A DNA stretch of 9,017 nt. Source: Arthrobacter sp. (GTDB taxonomy: Bacteria; Actinomycetota; Actinomycetes; Actinomycetales; Micrococcaceae). The position numbers were made by a program, and so were the translations under genes. Positions within the stretch are counted from its first letter, which is position 1. Every line of letters begins with the position of its first letter. Shown here piece after piece: positions 1-9,017 of the stretch. Under the pieces are notes generated by a model, which saw nothing but the letters and a program-made list of their open reading frames with translations, made no database searches and was not told the DNA's origin. The stretch lies in assembly GCA_025464925.1 (NCBI GenBank), contig JAODMS010000003.1, positions 1 to 9,017 on the forward strand, read 5' to 3'.

Positions 1-694
1 GGTTGGCGTCGTCGAAGTTCGCCAGGCGGTTGGCCGTGGCGCGGACTTCCTTGCGCATGCGGCGTTCTTCCCAGACCATGAGCGCATCGTGGGCGCCCAT
101 CCGGGTCAGCAGCGCGGCGATGGTGTCACCGTCGCGGATCACGACCCGGTCCACCCCCCTGACCTCGCGGGCCTTGGCCTGGATGCCGAGCCGGCGGGCG
201 GCTCCGACCAGGGCAAGGGCAGATTCCGGGCCCGGGCAGGTGACCTCCATGGCGGAGGAGCGTCCAGGCTCGGTGAGGGAACCGTGCGCCAGGAATGCCC
301 CGCGCCAGACTGCTTCCGCGTCCGAGGCGGACCCGTTGACCACTACCGAGGGGAGACCGCGGACGGGACGCCCGCGGACATCGAGGAGCCCGGTCTGGCG
401 GGCGAGAGATTCGCCGTCGCGCACGACGCGCACCACGTAGCGGCTTCCGCGGCGCAGTCCTCCACCGGAGACGACGATGATCTCACTCTGGTGTCCATAG
501 ACCTCGGCGATGGCGGCGCGCAGCCGCCGGGCGGTCGAGGCGAGGTCGACTTCCGCCTCGATCACGATTCGGCCGGAGATGATGTGCAGTCCCCCGGCGA
601 AGCGCAGCATGGCCGACACTTCAGCCTTGCGGACCGAGGACTTCTTGATATCCAGACGGGAAAGTTCTTCCTTGACTGATGCTGTCAGTGCCAT
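1..694 (-). CDS. whiA: WhiA, sporulation/cell-division transcription regulator (3' end cut by window edge)
   Basis: WhiA is a DNA-binding regulator that controls sporulation septation in Streptomyces and affects division and chromosome segregation in Bacillus. The reading frame starts at ATG 694-692 ([15 protein letters not shown]) and runs open to the left edge, giving 231 residues of a protein that is usually about 320-330 aa. Visible parts are the N-terminal WhiA domain, the degenerate LAGLIDADG-like motif [13 protein letters not shown] near residues 127-139, and the motif [10 protein letters not shown] at residues 222-231, which precedes the C-terminal helix-turn-helix. That helix-turn-helix lies outside the window. 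The start is supported by a GGAAAGG ribosome site 4 bases upstream. The gene begins 10 bases after the yvcK stop and closes the rapZ-yvcK-whiA set. About 18% of its codons end in A or T. Identity is very likely; only the C-terminus is unseen. Confidence 0.96.
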   Translation of the reverse strand, partial: MALTASVKEELSRLDIKKSSVRKAEVSAMLRFAGGLHIISGRIVIEAEVDLASTARRLRAAIAEVYGHQSEIIVVSGGGLRRGSRYVVRVVRDGESLARQTGLLDVRGRPVRGLPSVVVNGSASDAEAVWRGAFLAHGSLTEPGRSSAMEVTCPGPESALALVGAARRLGIQAKAREVRGVDRVVIRDGDTIAALLTRMGAHDALMVWEERRMRKEVRATANRLANFDDAN

Positions 695-698
695 GGCA

Positions 699-705
699 CC
701 TTTCC
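699..705 (-). promoter_or_regulatory. Ribosome binding site of whiA
   Basis: The minus strand reads GGAAAGG here, 4 bases before the whiA ATG. The first G is also the last base of the yvcK TAG stop, so ribosomes ending yvcK finish directly on the whiA ribosome site. This favours translational coupling and fixes the whiA start at 694. Confidence 0.75.
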
Positions 706-1724
706 TAACTGTTCCCGAAAATGTCGTGGTACGCCGTTGCCAGACGGAGCGGGTCGTGGATCGGACGGCGGCTCGACGCCCCCACTTTACCGAACACCAC
801 CTCGGCACCGAGCATCCCGGCGGCCCGCTCGAAATCCTGAAGGTCCGGCACCGACGCCGGATCCGCCAGGACGACGTCGATCGTGAAGTTGGGCGCGTAC
901 TCGCGCAGCACGCGCAGATGGTCGGCGGCGGACATGCCCATTGTTTCCTTGGTGTCCGTGGCCAGGTTCATCGTGAGGCAGCGCCGGGCGGCGGTATCAC
1001 ACAGCGCGTCGCGCATTTCCGGCAGCAGCAGGTGCGGCAGCACGGAGGTATACCAGGAGCCGGGGCCGAGGATCACCCAGTCCGCCAGTTCGATGGCGGT
1101 GAGCGCCTCGACGCAGGCGGGCGCATCGGCGGGCAGCAGCCGGACGCTTTCCAGCGAGCCGGCCACGGCGCATTTGGCCTGCCCGCTGAGGGTCTGCAGC
1201 TCGGAGCTGCCGTCCGGAGCGGGCACCCGTATCTGCCCCTCGATGGTCAGCGGGACGGTGGACATCGGCAGGACCTCCCCGCGGGCGCCCAGCAGCGCGC
1301 CGGCCCACTTGAGGCCCGCGACGGGATCGCCGAGCAGTTCCCACAGGGTGACGATCAGCAGGTTGCCCATCGCGTGCTGGTCGAGGGACCCGTTGCGGCC
1401 CTTGCCGGACTCAAAGCGGTGTTGCATGACGTCACGCCAGGTGCGGCCCCAGTCAGTGTCGTCGCACAGCGCGGAGAGCGCCATCCGCAGGTCACCGGGG
1501 GGCAGGACGCCGTATTCCTCGCGCAGCCGCCCGGACGAGCCGCCGTCGTCCGCCACGGTGACGATGGCGGTCAGTTCGGAGGTGAGCAGCCGCAGGGCCG
1601 ACAGCGAGGCGGAGAGGCCGTGGCCCCCGCCGAGGGCCACCACGGCGGGGCCTTTGTCCTGTTTGCTTCCGAACGCCGCGCTGGCGGGGGGGACCAGCGG
1701 CATCGGACCGGTGAGCACCGCCAT
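705..1724 (-). CDS. yvcK: YvcK/GlmR/CuvA family protein (gluconeogenesis factor, UDP-sugar binding)
   Basis: A 339-residue protein of the CofD-like YvcK family. Family members bind UDP-GlcNAc and are needed for envelope homeostasis on gluconeogenic carbon sources; Bacillus GlmR stimulates the GlmS enzyme and the mycobacterial homologue is CuvA. The nucleotide-binding motif GGGHGLS is at residues 32-38. It is followed by [12 protein letters not shown] (58-69 region), PPGDLR (75-80), HAMGNLLI (117-124) and [12 protein letters not shown] (219-230), all typical of the family. Length is normal apart from a weakly conserved N-terminal leader of about 25 residues before the first strand. The ATG overlaps the rapZ TAA by one base (TAATG), which supports this start through coupling; the ribosome site itself is weak. 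Met8 is a possible alternative start. The cytoplasmic role in amino-sugar control fits its neighbour rapZ, but the exact role in this organism is inferred. Confidence 0.96.
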   Translation of the reverse strand: MAVLTGPMPLVPPASAAFGSKQDKGPAVVALGGGHGLSASLSALRLLTSELTAIVTVADDGGSSGRLREEYGVLPPGDLRMALSALCDDTDWGRTWRDVMQHRFESGKGRNGSLDQHAMGNLLIVTLWELLGDPVAGLKWAGALLGARGEVLPMSTVPLTIEGQIRVPAPDGSSELQTLSGQAKCAVAGSLESVRLLPADAPACVEALTAIELADWVILGPGSWYTSVLPHLLLPEMRDALCDTAARRCLTMNLATDTKETMGMSAADHLRVLREYAPNFTIDVVLADPASVPDLQDFERAAGMLGAEVVFGKVGASSRRPIHDPLRLATAYHDIFGNS

Positions 1725-2647
1725 TATTCGCGGCCCAGGTCCCGGTGCGTCGTGGTCACCGTGACGCGCGGGTACTGCGCCAGCCGGCGGGAAAGCTCGA
1801 CGGCGACCGCAACCGAGCGGTGCTTGCCGCCGGTGCAGCCGACGGCGATCGTCGCGTAGTGCTTGTTCTCGCGGCGGTAACCGTCCAGGACCGGCTCCAG
1901 CGACAGCACGTAGCGCTCCACGAAGTTGCTGACGCCTTCGGCGTCCAGCACGTAGTCGCTGACGTCCTGGTCCAGGCCCGTGTGGGGGCGCAGTTGCGGC
2001 ACCCAGTGCGGATTGGGGATGAAACGTGCGTCGGCGACGAAGTTGGCGTCCACCGGGAGCCCGTACTTGAAGCCGAAGCTCATCACGTTGAGCCTGAGCG
2101 CCACCGGCCCGGTTTCGCTGAACAGTTCGGTGATGGCGGTGGCGAGTCCGTGCACGTTGAGCGCCGAGGTGTCCAGGACGATGTCGGCCGAGTCGCGCAG
2201 CTCGTGCAACAGCTCGCGCTCGGCGGCAATGCCATCGAGGATCCGGCCACCGGCCTGCAGCGGGTGGGGCCGCCGCCCCTGTTCGAAGCGGCGGACCAGG
2301 ACGTCATCGTTGGCATCGAGGAAGAGCACCCGGAAGGTGACGCCGCTGGCTTCGAGGGAGCGCAGGGCGGCGCGGATGTCGGCGAAGAGGTCCTTGCTGC
2401 GGACATCCATCACGACGGCAAGCTTGGAGAGCGAGCGGGGCGCGTGGGACACCAGTTCCGCGAGGGTGCCAAGCATCTGCGGCGGAAGGTTTTCCACGAC
2501 GTACCAGCCGTGATCCTCAAGGGCATCCGCCGCGGTGCTCCGGCCGGCTCCGGACATGCCCGTCACCACGAGCAGCTCCGCCTCAACGGGTTTGACCGGC
2601 GTCATGCCGTCCGTTTCCGCCCCGGATCCTGCCGTCGACTCTGCCAT
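1724..2647 (-). CDS. rapZ: RapZ/YvcJ family P-loop nucleotide-binding protein (RNase adapter family)
   Basis: A 307-residue protein of normal family length. In E. coli, RapZ delivers the GlmZ small RNA to RNase E and so tunes GlmS and glucosamine-6-phosphate; Bacillus YvcJ is an NTPase linked to competence. The actinobacterial role is less clear. The N-terminal P-loop is GMSGAGRS (residues 30-37), followed by [10 protein letters not shown] (47-56), FLDANDDVL (109-117) and the family motif [11 protein letters not shown] (120-130). The C-terminal domain, which binds RNA and metabolites in E. coli, shows SFGFKYGLP (190-198) and [10 protein letters not shown] (270-279). The P-loop lysine is arginine; from memory this is usual in actinobacterial members, so I do not read it as inactivation. 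The first 22 residues are a poorly conserved leader. The start ATG at 2647 has no strong ribosome site. The TAA stop overlaps the yvcK ATG, so the two are translated together. Confidence 0.96.
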   Translation of the reverse strand: MAESTAGSGAETDGMTPVKPVEAELLVVTGMSGAGRSTAADALEDHGWYVVENLPPQMLGTLAELVSHAPRSLSKLAVVMDVRSKDLFADIRAALRSLEASGVTFRVLFLDANDDVLVRRFEQGRRPHPLQAGGRILDGIAAERELLHELRDSADIVLDTSALNVHGLATAITELFSETGPVALRLNVMSFGFKYGLPVDANFVADARFIPNPHWVPQLRPHTGLDQDVSDYVLDAEGVSNFVERYVLSLEPVLDGYRRENKHYATIAVGCTGGKHRSVAVAVELSRRLAQYPRVTVTTTHRDLGRE

Positions 2648-2752
2648 CAGTGAAGCCCCATTCTGCTGTGTGGAGGCCGTGCGGTATCTCTTCCTTGGAT
2701 CCGCGCGTTCCGTTTCCCAAGTCTTTACCCTAGCTAAGTTTGCCGGAGCTAG
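2648..2752 (-). promoter_or_regulatory. uvrC-rapZ intergenic region; possible promoter of rapZ-yvcK-whiA
   Basis: These 105 bases separate the uvrC stop from the rapZ start. They are richer in A/T than the genes and are the only sizeable gap before the three-gene rapZ set, so a promoter is plausible here. The best -10-like hexamer on the minus strand is TAGGGT at 2727-2732, next to a repeated CTTAGCTAG (described separately). No good -35 box is seen at the right distance. A short mini-frame of four codons plus stop (MGLH) ends on the rapZ start, but is probably chance. No terminator hairpin for uvrC is obvious. Confidence 0.3.
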
Positions 2753-2757
2753 CTAAG
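2730..2757 (-). repeat. Pair of 9-bp direct repeats at the uvrC stop
   Basis: The minus strand carries CTTAGCTAG twice, at 2749-2757 and 2730-2738, with starts 19 bases apart. The upstream copy contains the uvrC TAG stop. Each copy contains an AGCTAG core, and the first is followed by CT, giving the palindrome AGCTAGCT. A spacing near two helical turns is compatible with tandem binding of a regulator ahead of rapZ. It could equally be coincidence or a small duplication. Confidence 0.4.
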
Positions 2758-4774
2758 TGTCCAGGATTTCGCCGGTGGTCATATTGACGGCGGGTACGGT
2801 GGCGGCACCCTCGCCGTCGTCCGGGCTGAAGTGCCGGACGATCGCCTCGGCCAGCGACGGCCCGATCCCCTTGGCCGCGGTCAGTTGCTCGGACGTTGCC
2901 GCCCTGATGCTCTTGACGGAGCCGAACTGGGCCAGCAGCGCCTTGCGCTTGGAGTCCCCGAGGCCGGGGACGCCGTCCAGCGCGGAGACGGTCATGGCCT
3001 TGCCGCGCTTCTGCCGGTGGAAGGAGATGGCAAAGCGGTGCGCCTCGTCGCGGATGCGCTGCAGCAGGTACAGCCCGGCCGAGGCGCGCGGCAGGATCAC
3101 GGGGAAATCGCTGTCCGGAAGCCAGACCTCCTCGAGGCGTTTGGCGAGGCCGACGACGTAGACGTCGTCGATCCCCAGCTCGGCCAGGGCCCGGGCCGCC
3201 GCATTGACCTGCGGCTTGCCGCCGTCGACCACCACCAGGTTCGGCGGGTAGGCGAACTTCACGCGGGGCGCCGCCGTCGTCGTGTCTGCCACTGCCTCGA
3301 CCATGGCGGCGTCGGCTGCCGCGCTGGATCCCGTCCGGTGACCGGGCTGGCGGGCTGCTTCGGCGTGGTCCGCCTTTTCCTGCAGGTAGTGGCGGAACCG
3401 GCGGGTCAGGACGTCGTGCATCGCGGCGGTGTCGTCCGTGGCCGCAGCGCCGGTGACGGAGAACTTCCGGTAGTCGGACTTCTTGGGCAGCCCGTCCTCG
3501 ACCACCACCATGGAGCCGACCACATTGGTGCCCTGGACGTGGGAGATGTCATAGCACTCGATCCGCAGCAGAGCGACCGGCAGGTCCAGCGCCTCCTGCA
3601 GTTCCTGGAGCGCCTGGGACCGGACGGTCAGGTCTCCGGCTCGCCGGGTCTTGTGGAGTTTCAGCGCGTGCTCGGCGTTGTCCCGGACGGTGGAGAGCAG
3701 CGCGGCCTTGTCGCCGCGCTGCGGCACCCGGATGTCCACCCTGGCGCCGCGGAGGCCGCTGAGCCATTCCGTGAGCTCGGGCTCGTTGCTGGGTGCGGCC
3801 GGGACGAGAACCTCGCGGGGCAGCCGGCCGGGGCTTCCGGCGTCATCGCCGTAGACCTGCTGGAGCAGGTGTTCCACGAGGTCCGGGGTGGTGGAGTCCT
3901 CGACTTTTTCCACGACCCAGCCACGCTGGCCGCGGATCCGTCCGCCGCGGACGTGGAACACCTGGACCGCCGCCTCCAGCTCGTCCTCGTGCAGGGCGAA
4001 AACGTCGGCGTCGGTGTGATCGGCCAGGACCACGGCATTGCGCTCAAAAACCTTTTTCAGGGCGATGATGTCATCCCGGATGCGGGCGGCCCGCTCGTAG
4101 TCCAGCTCAGCCACGGCCGCGGCCATGTCTTTTTCCAGCCGCGAGAGGAAGGGTTTGGCTTCCCCGCCCATGAAGGTGCAGAAGTCCTCGGCCAGGGCCC
4201 GGTGGTCCTCGGGCGCGATGCGGCCGACGCACGGGGCGGAACATTTGTCGATGTAGCCGAGCAGGCAGGGGCGCCCGCTGGCCTCGGCGCGCTTGAACAC
4301 CCCGGCGCTGCAGCTGCGGACGGGGAAGACACGCAGGAGCGTGTCGAGGGTCTCGCGGATGGCCCCGGCGGTGTACGGGCCGAAATAGCGGGTGCCCTTC
4401 CTGCGCTCGCCGCGCAGGACCTGGACGCGGGGGTACTTCTCCCCCATTGTCACGGCAAGGTACGGATAGCTCTTGTCGTCGCGGAACACGACGTTGAACC
4501 GGGGCTTGAATTCCTTGATCCAGGTGTATTCGAGCTGGAGCGACTCGAGCTCGCTGCCGACGACGGTCCATTCGACGCTGCTGGCCGCGTGGACCATGGC
4601 GTGGGTCTTCGGCAGCAGCCCCGCGGGGTTGGCAAAATAGGAGTTCAACCGGGAGCGGAGGTTCTTGGCCTTGCCGACGTAGATGACCCGGCCGTGCGGG
4701 TCGCGAAAGCGGTACACGCCCGGGCTGGTCGGAATTTCACCCGTCTGGGGTCGGTAACTCGCTGGATCTGCCAC
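2753..4774 (-). CDS. uvrC: UvrC, excinuclease ABC subunit C
   Basis: UvrC makes the 3' and then the 5' incision around bulky DNA damage after UvrB has been loaded by UvrA. The protein has 673 residues, within the usual range for Actinobacteria. The GIY-YIG nuclease domain covers about residues 16-95 (GVY 19-21, YVG 32-34, Arg40, Glu82 and Asn94 at the expected catalytic spacing). The UvrB-binding UVR motif lies at about 207-242. The RNase H-like 5' nuclease domain starts near 400, with Asp409 in ECYDISH, Asp517 in VVVDGGKPQ, and DEAHRFA at 576-582. Two helix-hairpin-helix motifs are at about 600-648 ([18 protein letters not shown]). An Ala-rich stretch near 465-505 is an inserted linker inside the RNase H domain. 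The start is GTG at 4774, giving the family-typical ADPASYRP. It has no Shine-Dalgarno sequence and may be leaderless. Confidence 0.98.
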   Translation of the reverse strand: MADPASYRPQTGEIPTSPGVYRFRDPHGRVIYVGKAKNLRSRLNSYFANPAGLLPKTHAMVHAASSVEWTVVGSELESLQLEYTWIKEFKPRFNVVFRDDKSYPYLAVTMGEKYPRVQVLRGERRKGTRYFGPYTAGAIRETLDTLLRVFPVRSCSAGVFKRAEASGRPCLLGYIDKCSAPCVGRIAPEDHRALAEDFCTFMGGEAKPFLSRLEKDMAAAVAELDYERAARIRDDIIALKKVFERNAVVLADHTDADVFALHEDELEAAVQVFHVRGGRIRGQRGWVVEKVEDSTTPDLVEHLLQQVYGDDAGSPGRLPREVLVPAAPSNEPELTEWLSGLRGARVDIRVPQRGDKAALLSTVRDNAEHALKLHKTRRAGDLTVRSQALQELQEALDLPVALLRIECYDISHVQGTNVVGSMVVVEDGLPKKSDYRKFSVTGAAATDDTAAMHDVLTRRFRHYLQEKADHAEAARQPGHRTGSSAAADAAMVEAVADTTTAAPRVKFAYPPNLVVVDGGKPQVNAAARALAELGIDDVYVVGLAKRLEEVWLPDSDFPVILPRASAGLYLLQRIRDEAHRFAISFHRQKRGKAMTVSALDGVPGLGDSKRKALLAQFGSVKSIRAATSEQLTAAKGIGPSLAEAIVRHFSPDDGEGAATVPAVNMTTGEILDT

Positions 4775-4780
4775 ACGTCC

Positions 4781-4786
4781 AGTCTA
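4781..4786 (-). promoter_or_regulatory. Candidate -10 element for a leaderless uvrC transcript
   Basis: The minus strand reads TAGACT six bases before the uvrC GTG. It matches the TANNNT pattern of actinobacterial -10 boxes, at a distance that would place transcription start on the G of the start codon. No Shine-Dalgarno sequence is present in the last 12 bases before GTG; the nearest purine run, GGAAGG, is about 17 bases away and too far. No clear -35 box is seen. Leaderless mRNAs are common in Actinobacteria. The assignment is inference. Confidence 0.4.
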
Positions 4787-4822
4787 CTTAGCCTTCCGTG
4801 TCGTCCCCTAAAACGGGCTGCT

Positions 4823-4849
4823 GCGGCCGGCCGCAACACGGTCGGCCGC
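4823..4849 (-). terminator. GC-rich inverted repeat after the acyltransferase gene (weak terminator candidate)
   Basis: GCGGCCG at 4823-4829 pairs with CGGCCGC at 4843-4849 around a 13-base loop. An alternative fold uses the 12-bp palindrome GCGGCCGGCCGC at 4823-4834. On the minus strand the structure lies a few bases after the acyltransferase stop and is followed about 9 bases later by CGTTTTAGG, a very short T run. It could attenuate transcription before uvrC. In DNA this rich in GC, a 7-bp stem is weak evidence. Confidence 0.3.
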
Positions 4850-4854
4850 GGGGC

Positions 4855-5523
4855 CTAATCGATGCTCTTGCTCTGGTTGTAACTGGCGGAGCGTTGCTGG
4901 CCGCTCAGCTCCGCGATGGCGTCCATGATGCGGTCAGTGACCTGGCGGCGCGCCGGCAGTGAATGATCCGGACCGGTCTTCTCAAAGTACAGCGGCTCGC
5001 CCACCTTCATCGTGAAGTGCTGCGGTTTCACCGCCTTGCGGTCCGCGGGCTGCAGGTTTTCCGTGCCGATCAGGCCCACCGGGATGACCGGCGCTCCGGT
5101 GGTGAGGGCCAGCCAGCCGACGCCGGTGCGCCCGCGGTACAGGATCCCGTCACGGGACCGCGTGCCTTCGGGGTAGATTCCGATGCCCTTGCCGGCCTCA
5201 AGGATGTCCAGCAGGGTCTTCAGCGCCTGGACACTGGCTGCCTGCTCGCCGCGCTCGACCGGGATGGATCCCACTGCTTCGAAGAAGGACTTCATGGCCC
5301 GGCCCTTGACGCCGCCGGTGGTGAAGTATTCGGCTTTCGCGAAGAATGCCACGGGGCGGGGCATGAGGGCCTGGACTATCACGCTGTCCAGAAAGGAGAG
5401 GTGGTTCGGTGCCACGATGAACGGGCCGGCCGGAGGCACGTTTTCGAGGCCGATGACGGTAGGCCGGCACGTGGAGGAAATGAGGCCGCGGGTGCTCCAG
5501 CGGATTGCGTCAAACATTGCCAT
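4855..5523 (-). CDS. PlsC-type 1-acylglycerol-3-phosphate acyltransferase
   Basis: A 222-residue member of the PlsC/LPLAT acyltransferase family, which transfers an acyl chain to lysophosphatidic acid to make phosphatidic acid at the inner face of the membrane. The catalytic HX4D motif is NHLSFLD at residues 40-46. The substrate-binding motif EGTRSR is at 119-124, and PVERG (88-92) and the PVIPVGL strand (145-151) are also typical. Length is normal. The polar C-terminal tail, rich in Ser and Gln, is not conserved. No clear transmembrane helix is seen, so membrane contact is probably peripheral. The start ATG at 5523 lies inside the HAD gene, 14 bases upstream of that gene's last base, with a GAGGTG ribosome site 7 bases before it; the second ATG, two codons on, is less well spaced. 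Actinobacteria carry several PlsC paralogues, so the exact acyl substrate cannot be told. Confidence 0.9.
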   Translation of the reverse strand: MAMFDAIRWSTRGLISSTCRPTVIGLENVPPAGPFIVAPNHLSFLDSVIVQALMPRPVAFFAKAEYFTTGGVKGRAMKSFFEAVGSIPVERGEQAASVQALKTLLDILEAGKGIGIYPEGTRSRDGILYRGRTGVGWLALTTGAPVIPVGLIGTENLQPADRKAVKPQHFTMKVGEPLYFEKTGPDHSLPARRQVTDRIMDAIAELSGQQRSASYNQSKSID

Positions 5524-6259
5524 CGGTGGGCACCTCGTTCCGGGCGGCAGTCATCAGGGCGTCGGCGCTGACCGGGTCCAGCCGGCTAATGGTGCTCCGC
5601 AGGGCGCCGGCACTGTTCACGATCGCGACGGCACCTGCTTCGCGCAGTTCGCCGTCGAGCGCGAAACCCCAGCCGACGCCGATGCAGTCCAGGCTGTTGG
5701 CCGCGGCGCCGGCGACGTCCTGGGCGCGATCCCCCACCATCACGGCGCGCCGGGTGCCGGGGACAGCCGGAGTGTCCAGATCGGCCAGGGCCGCGGCGAC
5801 GATGCCGGCCTTGCCCGCCGGGCCGGAGGCGGGCAAGGCCTCGTCGGCGGCGGAGCCGCGGATGGACCGGAAGCACGCGTCGATGCCGTGGTGCTCCAGC
5901 ACGGTGCGGGCCAGGACCTCCGGCTTCTGGGTGGCGACGGCGATCGGCCGTCCGGCTTCGACATAGGACTCCAGGAGGCTCCGGATGCCCGGGTAGAGCC
6001 GGCTCTGCGCGATTCCGGTGGAAAGGTAGTGCGCCCGGTAGATCCGGATGGCCTCTTCCAGCTGCTCCGGGGGAACCCCGGCGATGTCAACGAGCGAGTG
6101 GCTGAGCTTCGGGCCGATCATCGCGTCCAGCCGGGCCTGGCCTGGAACGGCGAGTCCCAGTTCTGCGAGGGCCGCGGCAATTCCCTCTGATATTCCCCCG
6201 GCCGGATCGACAAGAGTGCCGTCCAGGTCGAAGATCACGGGCACTCTTGTATGGGTCAC
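5510..6259 (-). CDS. HAD-superfamily hydrolase, phosphoglycolate phosphatase-like
   Basis: A 249-residue HAD phosphatase with a helical cap, similar in layout to the Gph/PGP group. All four motifs are visible: motif I DLDGTLVD (Asp11 nucleophile, Asp13 acid/base), motif II in IAVATQKP (Thr110), motif III Lys150 in GPAGKAG, and motif IV MVGDRAQD (Asp177 and Asp181, Mg2+ binding). The cap lies between motifs I and II, about residues 20-90 (subclass I). The substrate is likely a small phosphate ester or nucleotide, but the sequence does not decide between phosphoglycolate, pyrophosphate and others. The start is GTG at 6259, giving MTHTRVPVIF; GTG at codon 6 is an alternative, and neither has a strong ribosome site. 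The TGA stop at 5510 overlaps the acyltransferase start by 14 bases, so the two genes are co-translated. About 20% of the last 50 codons end in A or T. Confidence 0.9.
   Translation of the reverse strand: MTHTRVPVIFDLDGTLVDPAGGISEGIAAALAELGLAVPGQARLDAMIGPKLSHSLVDIAGVPPEQLEEAIRIYRAHYLSTGIAQSRLYPGIRSLLESYVEAGRPIAVATQKPEVLARTVLEHHGIDACFRSIRGSAADEALPASGPAGKAGIVAAALADLDTPAVPGTRRAVMVGDRAQDVAGAAANSLDCIGVGWGFALDGELREAGAVAIVNSAGALRSTISRLDPVSADALMTAARNEVPTDGNV
5531..5536 (-). promoter_or_regulatory. Ribosome binding site of the PlsC-type acyltransferase
   Basis: The minus strand reads GAGGTG, 7 bases before the ATG at 5523. It lies inside the end of the HAD gene. It decides between the two nearby ATG codons in favour of the upstream one. 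Confidence 0.65.
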
Positions 6260-6337
6260 CGGCTTAGTTTCTCACGAGTAAACGGATGCCAGAAACTCGC
6301 ATACCGCGAAGGGCATACTATCGTGCTGCTTCTGCCG

Positions 6338-6378
6338 CCGGAGGGGCAGCACCCCGTGCATCGGTGCTGCCCCTCCGG
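6338..6378 (-). terminator. Perfect 16-bp stem-loop downstream of uvrA, probable terminator
   Basis: The arm at 6338-6353 (CCGGAGGGGCAGCACC) is fully complementary to 6363-6378, with a 9-base loop. It begins 24 bases after the uvrA stop and lies before the HAD gene, in the only non-coding DNA between them (6260-6402). On the minus strand no T tract follows, which is common for actinobacterial terminators; on either side the flanks are only mildly T- or A-rich (AAAACG on the plus strand at 6385-6390). The remaining 78 bases up to the HAD start should hold its promoter. TAGTAT at 6315-6320 on the minus strand is a possible -10, without a visible -35. Confidence 0.75.
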
Positions 6379-6402
6379 GAACCGAAAACGCCTTTGGCGC
6401 TC

Positions 6403-9017
<2,615 letters not shown>

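Noticed and set aside
1..694. LAGLIDADG-like region of whiA as a homing endonuclease or intein
   Set aside because: WhiA carries a degenerate LAGLIDADG fold as part of its own structure; gene context and sequence fit WhiA and no mobile element boundary is seen.
2070..2570. Arginine in place of lysine in the RapZ P-loop as a sign of inactivation
   Set aside because: From memory, GMSGAGRS is the normal form in actinobacterial RapZ proteins, and all other family motifs are intact.
510..2653. Plus-strand open frames at 510-1859 and 1745-2653
   Set aside because: They lie antisense to yvcK, rapZ and whiA, have the skewed composition of GC-driven shadow frames, and cross the boundaries of well-supported genes.
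2645..2661. Four-codon mini-frame MGLH ending on the rapZ ATG (TGATG overlap)
   Set aside because: Too short to judge, without a ribosome site, and expected by chance at this length.
3260..3382. Ala-rich stretch within UvrC (about residues 465-505) as an inserted element
   Set aside because: It stays in frame, has no repeats or ends of a mobile element, and such linkers in the RNase H domain are common in actinobacterial UvrC.
2831..4858. Very long plus-strand open frame (675 codons) opposite uvrC
   Set aside because: It is the antisense of a clear uvrC. High GC at third codon positions removes stops from one antisense frame, and the product is low-complexity (Gly, Ala, Val, Asp, Arg rich) with no recognisable domain.

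Overview
The window looks like chromosomal core DNA from a high-GC actinobacterium, probably of the Arthrobacter/Micrococcaceae type. The basis is the very high GC content, GTG starts, and the linked order uvrC-rapZ-yvcK-whiA, which is characteristic of Actinobacteria. The genus-level guess rests on the general look of the proteins, not on a search. All seven genes lie on the minus strand, so transcription runs from high to low coordinates.

In transcription order, the first gene is uvrA (cut by the right edge, stop at 6403), followed by a 143-bp gap with a perfect 16-bp hairpin. Next come a HAD-family phosphatase (6259-5510) and a PlsC-type acyltransferase (5523-4855), which overlap by 14 bases. 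An 80-bp GC-rich gap leads to uvrC (4774-2753). After a 105-bp gap come rapZ (2647-1724), yvcK/glmR (1724-705) and whiA (694 to the left edge). These last three are almost certainly one transcript: rapZ and yvcK overlap by one base (TAATG), and only 10 bases separate yvcK from whiA. No gene-free stretch exceeds 143 bases. I see no tRNA, rRNA, CRISPR array, insertion sequence or phage gene.

Two themes share the window. UvrA and UvrC belong to the UvrABC nucleotide excision repair system: UvrA with UvrB finds the damage, and UvrC makes both incisions. RapZ, YvcK/GlmR and WhiA form the conserved cluster linked to amino-sugar and cell-envelope metabolism and to division or development. The acyltransferase (phosphatidic acid synthesis) and the HAD phosphatase sit between the two repair genes.

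I found no convincing undescribed system; the gene content is ordinary. The most notable observation is compositional. Most of the visible uvrA has only about 2-6% A/T-ending codons in the 50-codon blocks I counted by hand, against about 15-20% in stretches of the neighbouring genes and 18% in the last 50 codons of uvrA itself. This suggests a mosaic gene (recombination with another actinobacterium) or an assembly junction near 6570-6670. Smaller points are a Ser-to-Ala change in the first ABC signature of UvrA, a reduced zinc site, and a uvrC start that looks leaderless.
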